DNA of 51,508 nucleotides, taken from contig CANFHO010000005.1 in NCBI GenBank assembly GCA_947447005.1, forward strand, positions 1 through 51,508, in the 5' to 3' direction. Shown piece by piece: positions 10,001 to 18,583 of the stretch. Made by a program: the position numbers and the translations under genes. Position 1 is the first letter of the stretch. Every line of letters starts with the position of its first letter. Source of the DNA: Chitinophagaceae bacterium. GTDB taxonomy: Bacteria; Bacteroidota; Bacteroidia; Chitinophagales; Chitinophagaceae. The notes below the pieces were generated by a model. It did not search any database. It had not been told where the DNA came from and saw nothing but the letters and a program-made list of their open reading frames with translations.

Positions 10001-10212
10001 ACAAACTCAGTGCAAATTTTGTATTTGTACATGGAGAAGTCAATTCAAATACGCCTTATGTGACTGTTGGAGCAAAAGCGCGTTATGATGAATTACAACT
10101 GGAATGGGTGAAGTACCGTACTCAAATGGAAAATTTGATGAAGAATGAAATCAGCGAATTCAATGAACTATGCCGAAAATTGAATGTCAATAATCTGATT
10201 CTTCCAAATTGA
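7003..10212 (+). CDS. Large exported BNR/sortilin-like beta-propeller protein
   Basis: The ATG at 7003 is preferred because it opens a clean signal peptide ([19 protein letters not shown], ending in HAQ); an in-frame TTG at 6982 would add seven residues. The roughly 1069-residue protein carries at least ten BNR-type motifs of the form SxDGGxTW (for example [40 protein letters not shown]), spread over residues 60-700, which build one or two large propellers of the Vps10/sialidase type. A C-terminal region (about 760-1069) lacks BNR motifs, has a beta-sandwich-like part and ends in a helical segment. No T9SS tail is seen. Such proteins are often labelled glycosyl hydrolases, but no catalytic residues can be named here. 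It follows the lipoprotein hydrolase by 44 bp. Confidence 0.85.
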   Translation: MFKKSKITLPVVLLLAFFSTEKTHAQKKQSKPAIVAVEKPADLNETFKTLVWRNVGPTRGGRSVTSSGVKGNPLTYYMGTTGGGVWKTEDAGLTWNNISDGFFKTGSVGAVAVSESDPNVIFVGMGEHAPRGVMTSYGDGVYKSTDGGATWKHMGLDLTRHISNIRIHPSNPDVVYVAAQGALHGATTDRGIYKSEDGGKTWKKILYVDENTGCVDLNMDMNNPRILYAAMWDHRRLPWAVQSGGKGCGLYKSTDGGETWEKIQNGLPKELGKMAISVSRANSNKVYALVESDTQKEQGGLFASNDGGGHWTRVSKDHRVISRAWYYIEVFADTKDENTVYVLGAAGLKSTDGGKTWSDIRGTHGDFHQLWINPDNNKNVLISNDGGASITFNGGKSWSTQNNQPTAQFYRINVDDVFPYSIYGGQQDNSSVKIASRNTSGGGITDRQWTSSAGGESAFLAFDPKNPTYVMGGSYQGTIELLNAETGEGVGVMVYPVQYQAMQPKDMQYRFNWNAPITYSKHEPNVFYHAGNRLFKTKDMGRSWEAISPDLTTHDTTKMGISGYPYTNEGAGGENYCTITYVMESDKENGVIYTGSDDGMVYVTKNGGKEWTNISPKDLGEALINAIEVSPHDPATVYIAATKYKFNDFTPFIYKSADYGKTWTKIVTGIPYGANTRVVREDDQRKGLLYAGTETGLYVSYDAGANWSNLQLNLPVTPITDLKLHHGNLIASTQGRAFWILDDVQPIRNYDQTNKSLVKLIPMGETYRVSGYSTLDRNFKPADADDIKTTSANPATGAVIYYELGDQADSIKKLTMEIKDANGKIMRSFSNKSISFHTSNNAFRNEPILPVRKGLNRFVWDMRRMDMPTIDDVYIEGNYSGGRLSPGTYTITLKADSVEQTTSLVVKADPRFKATTQDYADQDQLLRKIEGSVTDIHVAVSRMRNLKSQLSTLITLIEDDKSKEPLVSLSKKINEKITAWEEALIQPKSQSYDDVINFVNKLSANFVFVHGEVNSNTPYVTVGAKARYDELQLEWVKYRTQMENLMKNEISEFNELCRKLNVNNLILPN

Positions 10213-10234
10213 CTTTAGATTAAAATGAAATTTG

Positions 10235-10261
10235 AAAGGGGGACTTCGGTCCCCTTTTTTT
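10235..10261 (+). terminator. Rho-independent terminator after the BNR gene
   Basis: A 10-bp stem (AAAGGGGGAC with GTCCCCTTTT, one G-U) closes a TTCG tetraloop and runs into seven T. It ends transcription of the 4.1-10.2 kb run and separates it from the GH43-like/sulfatase pair. Confidence 0.92.
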
Positions 10262-10359
10262 ATGATAGTGAAGGATTTTTCTTAACTTGAAACATAGATT
10301 ATATCCGAACTTCTACCGACTTTTATATTGTTTGCATTATCATTCAGTTGTCATTTTTT

Positions 10360-11280
10360 ATGAAAAAATCAACCTTTGTTTTAATTATTGCTATGTTGAA
10401 TTTTCATTGTAAAACAATGCAAACAAAGGCTGTCAGCCAAACACCTGAATTCCCAGCTGAACTGGTACAATTTGAATCCTTTGCAGGAAATCCTGTTTTT
10501 AAAGGAACAGGAACAGGCACATGGGACAATGGCATCAGGGAACGCGGATATATACTACATGAAGGAAGAACGTATCATATGTGGTATACAGGGTATTCAA
10601 ATAAAACAGAAACGAAGTTTTTAGGATATGCCAGTTCCTTAGATGGCATTACCTGGAAGAGATACGAGGGGAATCCTATATTTACAGATGGTTGGGTTGA
10701 AGATGTTTATGTCATCAAAGAAGCTGGCATATATTATATGTTTGCAGAAGGGAAGAATGATGTAGCACATATGTTAACATCAACAGATCGATTTCACTGG
10801 ATCGAAAAAGGAAATCTGGATATTCGACAAGTTGATGGAAAACCTATTGAATCTGGTCCGTATGGAACGCCAACAGTTTTAAAAGTGAAGGAGAAGTGGT
10901 ATCTTTTTTATGAACGCAATGACCAGGGAGTATGGCTTGCAGTCTCGGATGATTTATTGAAATGGACAAATGTTCAGAATGAACCGGTCTTAAAAATGGG
11001 GCCCGACATGTATGACAAATTTGGTATTGCCATGAACCAGGTTGTAAAATACAAGGGATTGTATTATGGTTATTATCACGCCACTGCTTTTAAAGATTGG
11101 CATGAATGGAGTACCAATGTAGCAGTTTCTGGCGACCTGATACATTGGACTAAATATGGAAGTAATCCAATCATCGGAAACAATAAATCAAGCGGCATAT
11201 TGGTGAAAGATAAGAAACAGTTCAGGTTATATACAATGCACCGTCAGGTCAATATTCATGTTACAGCTAAACAACAGTAA
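10360..11280 (+). CDS. GH43/GH130-like five-bladed propeller lipoprotein
   Basis: The start is the ATG at 10360, giving a lipoprotein signal ending LNFHC (about Cys17); a TTG 12 bp upstream is less likely. The 306-residue protein has repeated strands typical of five-bladed glycosidase propellers: YHMWYTGYS, LGYASSLDGITWKR, NPIF, EDVYVIKEAGIYYMFAEG, GTPTVLKVKEKWYLFYER, VAVSGDLIHWTKY. This fold is shared by GH32, GH43, GH68, GH117 and GH130 enzymes. The Asp/Glu catalytic set cannot be assigned with certainty. It lies 103 bp upstream of a sulfatase gene on the same strand, which suggests a role in a sulfated glycan. Confidence 0.75.
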   Translation: MKKSTFVLIIAMLNFHCKTMQTKAVSQTPEFPAELVQFESFAGNPVFKGTGTGTWDNGIRERGYILHEGRTYHMWYTGYSNKTETKFLGYASSLDGITWKRYEGNPIFTDGWVEDVYVIKEAGIYYMFAEGKNDVAHMLTSTDRFHWIEKGNLDIRQVDGKPIESGPYGTPTVLKVKEKWYLFYERNDQGVWLAVSDDLLKWTNVQNEPVLKMGPDMYDKFGIAMNQVVKYKGLYYGYYHATAFKDWHEWSTNVAVSGDLIHWTKYGSNPIIGNNKSSGILVKDKKQFRLYTMHRQVNIHVTAKQQ

Positions 11281-11383
11281 AGAAGATGATTTATAGCTAA
11301 GTCTCTTTAATTCGAATTGAATATTTAACAACCATGATTAATTATCGCATTATACTTGCAATCCTGTATAAATTTTATTTTTT

Positions 11384-12856
11384 ATGAAAAAGATATCCAT
11401 ATTCATTTTATTCATTTTTGTGCTGATTTTACAGCAGTCGCATACACTTGTTGAAAAAAGGCCTCCAAACATTGTCATCATTTTTATGGATGATATGGGG
11501 TATGGTGATATTTCATGCAATGGGGCATTGGATATATATACGCCAGTGATGGATAAATTAGCGAGTGAAGGAATGCGCTTCACAAATTTTCTTTCATCAC
11601 AAGCTGTGTGCAGTGCGTCGCGTGCATCCTTGATGACAGGTTGTTATGCAAATCGTATAGGTATTTCAGGTGCATTGATGCCCAATAGTCCAATTGGTTT
11701 ATCGCAAAGTGAAACAACGATTGCTGAGTTGTTAAAACAAAAAAAATATGCAACAGGTATTTTTGGGAAATGGCATTTAGGAGATGCGCCTGAATTTCTT
11801 CCCTTGAATCATGGGTTTGATGAATATCTCGGATTGCCTTATTCAAATGATATGTGGCCTGTTGATTTTGATGGAATTCCTTCTAAAGCTGGAACAAATA
11901 AATCTAATTATCCTCCACTTGCATGGATTCATAATAATGAGAAAGCAGAACAAATCAACACTTTAGAAGATCAATCAAAGATAACAGGACGCATCACTGA
12001 TGCTGCTATTCAGTTTATCAAAAAGAATAAATCAAAACCTTTTTTTGCATACATTCCCAGCCCTATGCCCCACGTACCCATCAATGCATCTAGTGCATTT
12101 CGTGGAAAGAGTAAACAGGGTTTGTATGGAGATGTAATTCAGGAGATTGATTATTCCATAGGCAGAATCATGCAGACTTTAAAGCAAGAGGGCTTGGATG
12201 AGAATACACTTGTTATCGTAACCAGTGACAATGGACCATGGTTGAATTTTGGAAATCATGCAGGCAATGCGGGAGGTTTCAGAGAAGGAAAAGGTACGTC
12301 TTTCGAAGGAGGTCAACATGTACCTTGCATCATGAGATGGAAAGGAGTTATACCTGCCGGGGTTGTTTGTAACCAACTTGCATCAACCATTGATATTCTT
12401 CCAACCATCGCAAGTTTTACTGGAACAAAAGTAACAGAGAAAAAAATAGATGGCGTTGATATTTCTGCATTGCTAAAGGGTAATGTGAATGTAAGTCCAA
12501 GACAAACATTTTTATATTACTACAGAAAAAATTCTCTGGAGGCAGTAAGAAAAGGAAATTGGAAATTGGTATTTGATCATCCAGCAAGATCTTATATGAA
12601 TAAGCAACCAGGTAAAGACGGTTTTCCTGCGCAGGTGCCTGAAGATGCGCTGATAGCAAAAGCTTTGTATGATCTGCGTCGTGATCCTGGTGAGCAATAT
12701 GATGTGCAATTGTCTTTCCCAGAAATGGTAAAATCTTTGGAGGCTTTGGCTGAAGAAGCCAGAGTTGATTTGGGAGATGATTTGAATAAAAGAACCGGTG
12801 CCAATAACCGCGAACCTGGCAGGGTAGGAAAGATAAAAGATAAAAGTGAAAAGTGA
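11384..12856 (+). CDS. Exported sulfatase (arylsulfatase family) with C-S-A-S-R active site
   Basis: The 490-residue type I sulfatase has an N-terminal signal segment (1-21). Metal ligands Asp36-Asp37 (FMDDMGYGD) and the active-site Cys76 in CSASR are present; Cys76 would be converted to formylglycine. The consensus is CxPxR, here with Ala in place of Pro. Downstream motifs GKWHLG, VIVTSDNGPW and FREGKGTSFEGG match the family, which hydrolyses sulfate esters of glycans or small molecules. The last residues (KIKDKSEK) are encoded by the heptad array that follows, so the array has replaced or extended the original C-terminus. Its neighbour is the GH43-like lipoprotein. Confidence 0.92.
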   Translation: MKKISIFILFIFVLILQQSHTLVEKRPPNIVIIFMDDMGYGDISCNGALDIYTPVMDKLASEGMRFTNFLSSQAVCSASRASLMTGCYANRIGISGALMPNSPIGLSQSETTIAELLKQKKYATGIFGKWHLGDAPEFLPLNHGFDEYLGLPYSNDMWPVDFDGIPSKAGTNKSNYPPLAWIHNNEKAEQINTLEDQSKITGRITDAAIQFIKKNKSKPFFAYIPSPMPHVPINASSAFRGKSKQGLYGDVIQEIDYSIGRIMQTLKQEGLDENTLVIVTSDNGPWLNFGNHAGNAGGFREGKGTSFEGGQHVPCIMRWKGVIPAGVVCNQLASTIDILPTIASFTGTKVTEKKIDGVDISALLKGNVNVSPRQTFLYYYRKNSLEAVRKGNWKLVFDHPARSYMNKQPGKDGFPAQVPEDALIAKALYDLRRDPGEQYDVQLSFPEMVKSLEALAEEARVDLGDDLNKRTGANNREPGRVGKIKDKSEK

Positions 12857-12944
12857 AAAATGAGAACAGCCAAATCGATTAGCTGTTAATTTTTCTCTTT
12901 TCACTTTTCTCTTTTCACTTTTCTCTTTTCACTTTTCTCTTTTA
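12833..12944. repeat. Heptad arrays in inverted orientation between sulfatase and hom
   Basis: The left array is five 7-bp units (ATAAAAG, ATAAAAG, TGAAAAG, TGAAAAA, TGAGAAC; 12833-12867). The sulfatase stop codon TGA (12854-12856) is the first triplet of unit four. After a central AACAGC/GCTGTT stem, the right array (12889-12944) is pyrimidine-rich with a 14-bp period (TTTCTCTTTTCACT) and ends in the hom stop codon. The two arms can pair into a long A/T-rich hairpin between the convergent genes. Confidence 0.9.
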
Positions 12945-14201
12945 AAGTTCCATTCCTGCAAGAGAGAGGCTCATCTTTTTAAGTTCTTGCAATTCCATAT
13001 CTTCTACGATACCATTGGGCAACATAATGAGTGATGTATTGTTTGTTTTCCACCAATTGCTTGATTCCAATGTTTTGTAAGGGATGGTTCCAACAAGATA
13101 GCTGCGTTCGTTTCCAGAGTGCCATTCTTCAACACTCACAAATTCATCTTTAGGGATTTTTGAAAAATCATCAAAGCTCAGGTACACGCGCATGTGAAAA
13201 TCATCACTTAATTCACCAGGAGCATGTTGATTGCTTTTCTTGTATTCATATTTATATCCATATCTCAATGCTGCAATATCACTTAACACTGCTGAGGCAG
13301 TTGGAAAGCTACCTGCACCTTTTCCATAAAAAAATTGCTTGTCGGCAAAACCAGTTTCAATAACTACGCCATTGTATTCATTTTTAACGAAAAACAGATG
13401 ATCTGCCTGGTCAATGAATTGAGGCAATACGAATGTTGCCACTTTACCATTGTTCAATTTTTTTGCTTGCGCTACCAGTTTGATGGATTGATTTTTTGAT
13501 TGTGCCACTTGCGCATCCAGCTCATTGATTTGTGTAATGCCATTGAATAACAATTTGTCGATGGTTGTATTGACTCCATAGCTATGGGTAAGGAGCAATA
13601 CCCATTTGTTTACTGCATCATATCCTTCAATATCCAGGGTTGGGTCTGTTTCTGCAAAACCAAGTTGTTGTGCAAGCAATAAAGCTTCCTTGAAACTCAA
13701 ATGTTCTTCAAACATTTTTGTTAGAATGAAGTTTGTTGATCCATTTACAATGGCCTTGATGGAATGCAAGAGATCATTGTCATAATATTCTTCAAGGTTT
13801 CTGATAACAGGAATGGAAGCACATGCAGATGCTTCGTATAGCAAAGATCTTCCAGTTGTATTTTGAAGTTCAATCAATTCCGGCAAGTGCTCAGAAAGCA
13901 TTTTCTTGCTGGCACTCACAACATCCTTGCCATTTTTCAATGCAGTTGATACAATATGATATCCCACTTCACTATCATTGATTACTTCAACAATTACATT
14001 GATTTCTGGGTCATTCAGAAGATCATACATGTCTGTTGTGAAAAGCTCTGCAGGAGCATTTCTTTTCTTGTTTGTATTCTTAATACAAACTCTTTTGATA
14101 CTTGCTTTTAATGAAGGTGTTTGGTGCAATACTTTGTAAAGTCCTTCTCCAACAACTCCGAATCCGAATAGTCCAATGACCAATGTTTTTTCTGATCCCA
14201 T
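12942..14201 (-). CDS. hom: Homoserine dehydrogenase
   Basis: The 419-residue enzyme reduces aspartate semialdehyde to homoserine, the branch point to methionine and threonine. Seen are the nucleotide-binding GLFGFGVVG (10-18), the catalytic-region motifs NGSTNFI, ETDPTLDIEGYDAVNK (Asp and Lys of the active site) and GKGAGSFPTASAVLSD. It is monofunctional: there is no aspartokinase domain. The C-terminus (about 335-419) is the size of an ACT-like regulatory part, but the motif is not clear. The ATG lies 6 bp behind the metX stop codon, so the two genes form one transcript under the upstream SAM riboswitch. Confidence 0.93.
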   Translation of the reverse strand: MGSEKTLVIGLFGFGVVGEGLYKVLHQTPSLKASIKRVCIKNTNKKRNAPAELFTTDMYDLLNDPEINVIVEVINDSEVGYHIVSTALKNGKDVVSASKKMLSEHLPELIELQNTTGRSLLYEASACASIPVIRNLEEYYDNDLLHSIKAIVNGSTNFILTKMFEEHLSFKEALLLAQQLGFAETDPTLDIEGYDAVNKWVLLLTHSYGVNTTIDKLLFNGITQINELDAQVAQSKNQSIKLVAQAKKLNNGKVATFVLPQFIDQADHLFFVKNEYNGVVIETGFADKQFFYGKGAGSFPTASAVLSDIAALRYGYKYEYKKSNQHAPGELSDDFHMRVYLSFDDFSKIPKDEFVSVEEWHSGNERSYLVGTIPYKTLESSNWWKTNNTSLIMLPNGIVEDMELQELKKMSLSLAGMEL

Positions 14202-14207
14202 CTTATT

Positions 14208-15230
14208 TTATTTTTTTTCTGTTAATTGTTCTAAAATGCGGGTAATTTGATTGTCTTCCAATAGAAATCCATCATGTCCGAATATGGAATCAATCATTGT
14301 AAATTTTGCTCCTGGTATATGTGCTGCAAGAAATTTTTGTTCTGTCACCGGGAAAAGCAAATCCGATGAAATGCCTATCACAACGGTTTTAGATTGGATT
14401 GCACTTAATAGTTCTTCTGCTTCCATTACGCCACGTCCCAGGTGATGAGCATCCATACTTTTTGTTAAAGTGTAATAGCTATATGCATTGAACCGCTTTG
14501 CTAATTTTTCACCCTGGTATTTTTGGTATGACTCACTTCTGGTATTTTCAATCACCTCTTTTGGATCATCTTGGGTACTGCCATACGCATCATAATGTCT
14601 GTAGCTTATGAGTGCAATAGATCGGGCCACTTTCAAACCTTCTTTACCCGCATCAGGATGATCTGTTGCCCATGTGTGATCAGCTTCAATCGACATCCGT
14701 TGTGATGCATTGAAGGCCTTTCCCCAAGGGGAATGAAAGGCATTGGTGGCTATGGGTACCATATATTCAAATAATGAAGTGTTCATGGTTGCCCATGCAA
14801 GCAGTTGTTGTCCGCCTACCGATCCTCCAATACCCAAAAAGATTTTTTCAATACCCAATTCCATCTGTAAATGCATATAGGCCCTTGCCATGTCTGCAGG
14901 TGTAAAAAAAGGAAAGGATTTATAATAGGGGCTTCCTGTTTCAGGGTTCATATCCAGCGGACCAATACTTCCATAGCAGCTGCCAGGGGTATTGACACAG
15001 ATGATGAAGTATTTGTTGGGGTCGAAAAATTTACCTTCTCCCACCATTCCTGGCCACCACTCAGCTGGATTGCTGTTTGCAGTCAGTGCCTGAAAAATCC
15101 ATACTACATTGTCTTTTTTTGCAGAAAGTTGCCCATAGGTTGTGTATGCCAGGTGAAAGCCCTGAATGCTTCTGCCTGATTCCAGTGGAAATGCTGCTGT
15201 ATATTTATATGTATGTGTCGTTGGGTTCAT
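14208..15230 (-). CDS. metX: Homoserine O-acetyltransferase
   Basis: The 340-residue alpha/beta hydrolase-fold enzyme transfers an acetyl (or succinyl) group from CoA to homoserine, the first committed step of methionine synthesis. The nucleophile elbow GGSVGG carries Ser137; Asp290 (SSDLLFP) and His319 (GHDGFL) complete the triad. NTPGSCYGSIGP and WWPGMVGEGKFFD are family signatures. It is first in the metX-hom operon, 27 bp downstream of the riboswitch terminator, so expression should fall when SAM is high. Acetyl versus succinyl specificity cannot be settled by eye; acetyl is the common case in Bacteroidota. Confidence 0.94.
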   Translation of the reverse strand: MNPTTHTYKYTAAFPLESGRSIQGFHLAYTTYGQLSAKKDNVVWIFQALTANSNPAEWWPGMVGEGKFFDPNKYFIICVNTPGSCYGSIGPLDMNPETGSPYYKSFPFFTPADMARAYMHLQMELGIEKIFLGIGGSVGGQQLLAWATMNTSLFEYMVPIATNAFHSPWGKAFNASQRMSIEADHTWATDHPDAGKEGLKVARSIALISYRHYDAYGSTQDDPKEVIENTRSESYQKYQGEKLAKRFNAYSYYTLTKSMDAHHLGRGVMEAEELLSAIQSKTVVIGISSDLLFPVTEQKFLAAHIPGAKFTMIDSIFGHDGFLLEDNQITRILEQLTEKK

Positions 15231-15257
15231 GTTTCTTAAACTTGTACCGGAAAGGGC

Positions 15258-15294
15258 AAAAAAAAAGCTCAGCTGACAGGGTCAGATGAGCTTT
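15258..15294 (-). terminator. Intrinsic terminator of the SAM riboswitch
   Basis: On the minus strand AAAGCTCA-T-CTGA and TCAG-C-TGAGCTTT form a long stem with a CCCTG loop, followed by about nine T. It lies between the aptamer and the metX start and is the expected expression platform of a transcriptional OFF switch. Confidence 0.93.
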
Positions 15295-15331
15295 CACTAT
15301 GAAAATGTTATTTGTCAAGCGAGAGGTCTGA

Positions 15332-15438
15332 CTTATCTGTCCCCGCATTTGCGGAGCTGGATTTGACACCTTATTACTTGTTAAGTAACAGGTTGTCAAG
15401 GCTTCATCGGGCCAATTCCCTCTGCCTTTCTGGATAAG
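15332..15438 (-). promoter_or_regulatory. SAM-I (S-box) riboswitch controlling metX-hom
   Basis: The minus strand shows the hallmark S-box core: 5' P1 strand CTTATC, then AGAGGGAATTGGCCCGATGA, then CAACCTGTTAC, GGTGTCAAATCC, a P4 hairpin CTCCGC-AAAT-GCGGGG, and the closing 3' P1 strand GATAAG. It binds S-adenosylmethionine. With the downstream terminator it should stop transcription of metX and hom when SAM is plentiful. The assignment rests on conserved core sequence and pairing of P1 and P4. Confidence 0.95.
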
Positions 15439-15456
15439 ATTATAAAAGAACTGATG

Positions 15457-15487
15457 CAAATTTACGAATTTTTCCGATTTCAGCCAA
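15457..15487 (-). promoter_or_regulatory. Bacteroidota-type promoter of the riboswitch-metX-hom transcript
   Basis: On the minus strand TAAATTTG (15457-15464) matches the -7 consensus TAnnTTTG exactly. A TTG (15485-15487) lies 20 bp upstream at the -33 position. The riboswitch begins 18 bp downstream. Confidence 0.65.
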
Positions 15488-15536
15488 TGTTTCCAAACCA
15501 AAATCAAATTCATGAACCTTATAGGCATTTGGGGGT

Positions 15537-15544
15537 TATTTTTG
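15537..15544 (+). promoter_or_regulatory. Candidate -7 box for uvrA
   Basis: TATTTTTG fits TAnnTTTG in the gap between the divergent metX and uvrA units. No convincing -33 element is seen. The leader would be about 85 nt and would contain the octad array at 15552-15583. Confidence 0.35.
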
Positions 15545-15551
15545 TAGTATA

Positions 15552-15585
15552 GGAAAAAAGGGAAAGAGGCAGGGAGGCAAAGAGG
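15552..15585 (+). repeat. Octad array in the uvrA leader
   Basis: Four 8-bp units in register (GGAAAAAA, GGGAAAGA, GGCAGGGA, GGCAAAGA) followed by GG. The unit is nearly the same as that of the arrays at 27298 and 30829, but this one lies upstream of a gene rather than after a stop codon. Confidence 0.75.
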
Positions 15586-15635
15586 TGCGAATTCGATGAA
15601 TAAAACATAGCTTAGCTATCAGTGAAATAAAGAAA

Positions 15636-18452
15636 ATGAAGCAAGAAGAAGACAAAATTGAGGTGATAGGTGCCAGGGCTCATAACCTGAAGAATATAGA
15701 CATCTCTATTCCAAAGAATAAATTGGTGGTAATTACAGGAATCAGTGGAAGTGGAAAATCCTCATTGGCTTTTGATACCATTTATGCAGAAGGGCACAGG
15801 AGGTATATGGAAACCTTTGGCACGTATGCACGACAATTCATGGGGGAGATGGAAAGGCCGGACGTTGATAAGATCAGCGGATTGTCACCCGTTATTTCAA
15901 TAGAACAGAAAACAACAAACAGAAATCCACGTTCAACGGTTGGAACGGTTACAGAAGTATATGATTTCATGCGTTTATTGTTTGCCCGGGCAGGGGAAGC
16001 CTATTCCTATCAAACAGGAAAGAAAATGGTGAAGTTCACCGATGAAGAAATTGTTGCGGATGCCTTTAAAAAATTGAAGCAATCTAAGATTACCATTCTG
16101 GCTCCTTTGGTCCGAGGAAGAAAAGGTCATTATCGTGAGTTGTTTGAGGAAGTGAGAAAGAAAGGTTTTGTAAAAGTGAGGGTTGATGGAGAGATGAAAG
16201 ACCTTGTTCCCAAAATGCAAGTTGACCGATACAAGGTACACGACATCGAAGTGGTTGTTGACAGGTTGGTAGTAGAGCCTGAAATGAAAATCAGAATCAC
16301 ACAAAGTGTACAACAAGCGTTGCAAATTGGAAAAGGTTTGATTTTTATTCTTGATCATGATCATGATTCGCTGAAACAATACAGTAGGAAATTGATGTGT
16401 GCTGAAACAGGACTTTCATACGAAGAACCTTCACCAAACAGCTTTTCATTCAATTCACCCTATGGGGCTTGTCCTGCTTGTAAGGGACTTGGCGAGCAGC
16501 ACATGATTGATCTGGATGCAGTTGTACCTGATAAAACTTTGTCGATTGCAGATGGAGCCATTTCCCCACTTGGAAGTGAAAGGGATGTTTACTATTATAA
16601 AATAATTGAACAGTTTGCAAAGAAGCAGAAGTTCAGTTTGAAAGTTCCAGTGAATGAATTGCCTGAAAGGGTCATGAATATGATTTTCTTCGGAAACGAG
16701 GAAGGCAAACAGGTGGAGCCTGGTGAAGGGGCGCCTAACAGTGAAGTATTTGAAGGTGTTGCCACCATGATCATCAGATGGTTTACGGAGAGTTCCAGTG
16801 ATGGCGTGAGAGAATGGGCTGAGAAATTCATGACCATGCGAACCTGTACTGAATGCAATGGAACACGATTGAAGCAGGAAAGTTTATGGTTTAGAATTGA
16901 TAAAAGACATATCTCAGAATTGTCAGACATGAACCTCATTAAATTAAATGAATGGTTTAAGGATGTGGAGACCCGAATGAATGAAAAACAAAATCTGATT
17001 GCAAAAGATATATTAAAGGAAATTCGCAGCAGGCTTGGGTTCTTATTGGATGTTGGATTGGGCTATCTTTCACTCAACAGGGCAACCAGAACATTGAGTG
17101 GTGGTGAATCGCAGCGAATCAGGTTGGCAACACAAATTGGTTCGCAACTGCAAGGCATCACTTATATTTTAGATGAACCTTCCATCGGTTTGCATCAACG
17201 CGATAATCAGCAATTGATTGGCGCATTGAAAAATCTGCGTGATATAGGAAACAGTGTATTGGTTGTTGAACACGACAAAGACATCATGTTGGCTGCTGAT
17301 CATTTGATTGATGTGGGGCCACGTGCAGGTATTCATGGTGGACGCATTGTTGCTTCAGGAACACCTGAAGAAGTATGCAAATCAAATTCTGAAACAGCAG
17401 GCTATCTCAATAATGAAAAACAGATTGAGTTACCAACAGAAAGAAGAGCAGGCAATGGTCAGTTTCTTTCATTGATAGGAGCAACCGGAAATAATTTGAA
17501 GAATGTAGATCTTCGATTGCCCTTGGGTACATTGATTTTGATAACAGGGGTAAGTGGTAGCGGTAAATCAACATTGATTGCAGAAACATTGTATCCTATT
17601 CTCAATAAGCATTGTTATGATTCCAAAGGAGAGCCTATGCCATATGCGCGTGTCGCGGGTTTGGAGCATATCGACAAAGTGATAGAGATTGATCAATCAC
17701 CTATCGGTAGAACCCCGAGGAGCAATCCTGCAACCTATTGCAATTTTTTCACAGAGATCAGGCAATTGTTTGCATCCATTCCAGAAGCAAAAATTAGAGG
17801 ATATAATGCAGGCAGATTTTCGTTTAATGTGAAAGCAGGCAGATGTGATGTTTGTGAAGGTGGAGGTTTGCGTGTGATTGAAATGAATTTTCTTCCAGAT
17901 GTGTATGTGCATTGTGAAAAATGCAATGGTCGAAGATACAACAGGGAAACACTGGAGATCAGATATAAAGGAAAATCCATCAGTGATGTGTTGGATATGA
18001 CGGTGGATGAAGCGGTAGAATTTTTTCAGCACATCCCATATTTGTACAGAAAAATCAAAGTATTGCAGGAAGTGGGGTTGGGGTATATCACTCTGGGTCA
18101 ATCTGCTGTAACCCTGAGTGGTGGAGAGGCACAGCGTGTGAAGCTTGCTACTGAATTGGCAAAAAAAGATACTGGAAAAACATTTTATATTTTAGATGAA
18201 CCAACAACTGGACTCCATTTTCAAGATATCAAATTGCTTTTGGGTGTATTGAATAAATTGGTCAATCGGGGCAATACAGTTTTGGTAATTGAACACAATA
18301 TGGATGTGATTAAAGTGGCTGATCACATTGTTGATCTTGGTCCTGAAGGTGGAGATGGAGGAGGGCAAATATTATATCAGGGCGATCCTACTGGGTTGCT
18401 GAAAGTGAAGGAGAGTCATACCGCCAGGTTTCTCAAGCTGGAGTTGAAATAA
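15636..18452 (+). CDS. uvrA: Excinuclease ABC subunit A
   Basis: The 938-residue ABC-type ATPase is the damage-recognition subunit of nucleotide excision repair, forming UvrA2 with UvrB. Seen are Walker A of the first half (GISGSGKS, 35-42), a zinc module starting CPACKGLG, ABC signature TLSGGESQRIRLA with ILDEPSIGLHQRD, a second Walker A (GVSGSGKS), the second zinc finger CDVCEGGG...CEKCNGRRY, and a second signature TLSGGEAQRVKLA with ILDEPTTGLHFQD. Length and domain order match standard UvrA. The start is the ATG at 15636. No SOS box can be called. Confidence 0.97.
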   Translation: MKQEEDKIEVIGARAHNLKNIDISIPKNKLVVITGISGSGKSSLAFDTIYAEGHRRYMETFGTYARQFMGEMERPDVDKISGLSPVISIEQKTTNRNPRSTVGTVTEVYDFMRLLFARAGEAYSYQTGKKMVKFTDEEIVADAFKKLKQSKITILAPLVRGRKGHYRELFEEVRKKGFVKVRVDGEMKDLVPKMQVDRYKVHDIEVVVDRLVVEPEMKIRITQSVQQALQIGKGLIFILDHDHDSLKQYSRKLMCAETGLSYEEPSPNSFSFNSPYGACPACKGLGEQHMIDLDAVVPDKTLSIADGAISPLGSERDVYYYKIIEQFAKKQKFSLKVPVNELPERVMNMIFFGNEEGKQVEPGEGAPNSEVFEGVATMIIRWFTESSSDGVREWAEKFMTMRTCTECNGTRLKQESLWFRIDKRHISELSDMNLIKLNEWFKDVETRMNEKQNLIAKDILKEIRSRLGFLLDVGLGYLSLNRATRTLSGGESQRIRLATQIGSQLQGITYILDEPSIGLHQRDNQQLIGALKNLRDIGNSVLVVEHDKDIMLAADHLIDVGPRAGIHGGRIVASGTPEEVCKSNSETAGYLNNEKQIELPTERRAGNGQFLSLIGATGNNLKNVDLRLPLGTLILITGVSGSGKSTLIAETLYPILNKHCYDSKGEPMPYARVAGLEHIDKVIEIDQSPIGRTPRSNPATYCNFFTEIRQLFASIPEAKIRGYNAGRFSFNVKAGRCDVCEGGGLRVIEMNFLPDVYVHCEKCNGRRYNRETLEIRYKGKSISDVLDMTVDEAVEFFQHIPYLYRKIKVLQEVGLGYITLGQSAVTLSGGEAQRVKLATELAKKDTGKTFYILDEPTTGLHFQDIKLLLGVLNKLVNRGNTVLVIEHNMDVIKVADHIVDLGPEGGDGGGQILYQGDPTGLLKVKESHTARFLKLELK

Positions 18453-18583
18453 AAAGAAGCAAGGAAGGTTATTTGTCAGTCAGGTTTTTCACAGGACTTT
18501 CAAAAATTTATCCTTGCCTTGCATTGTGCATTTTGGGAAATAAGCTCCCTCATGCGTTAGGGGGTACAGATCAAATAATCCTT

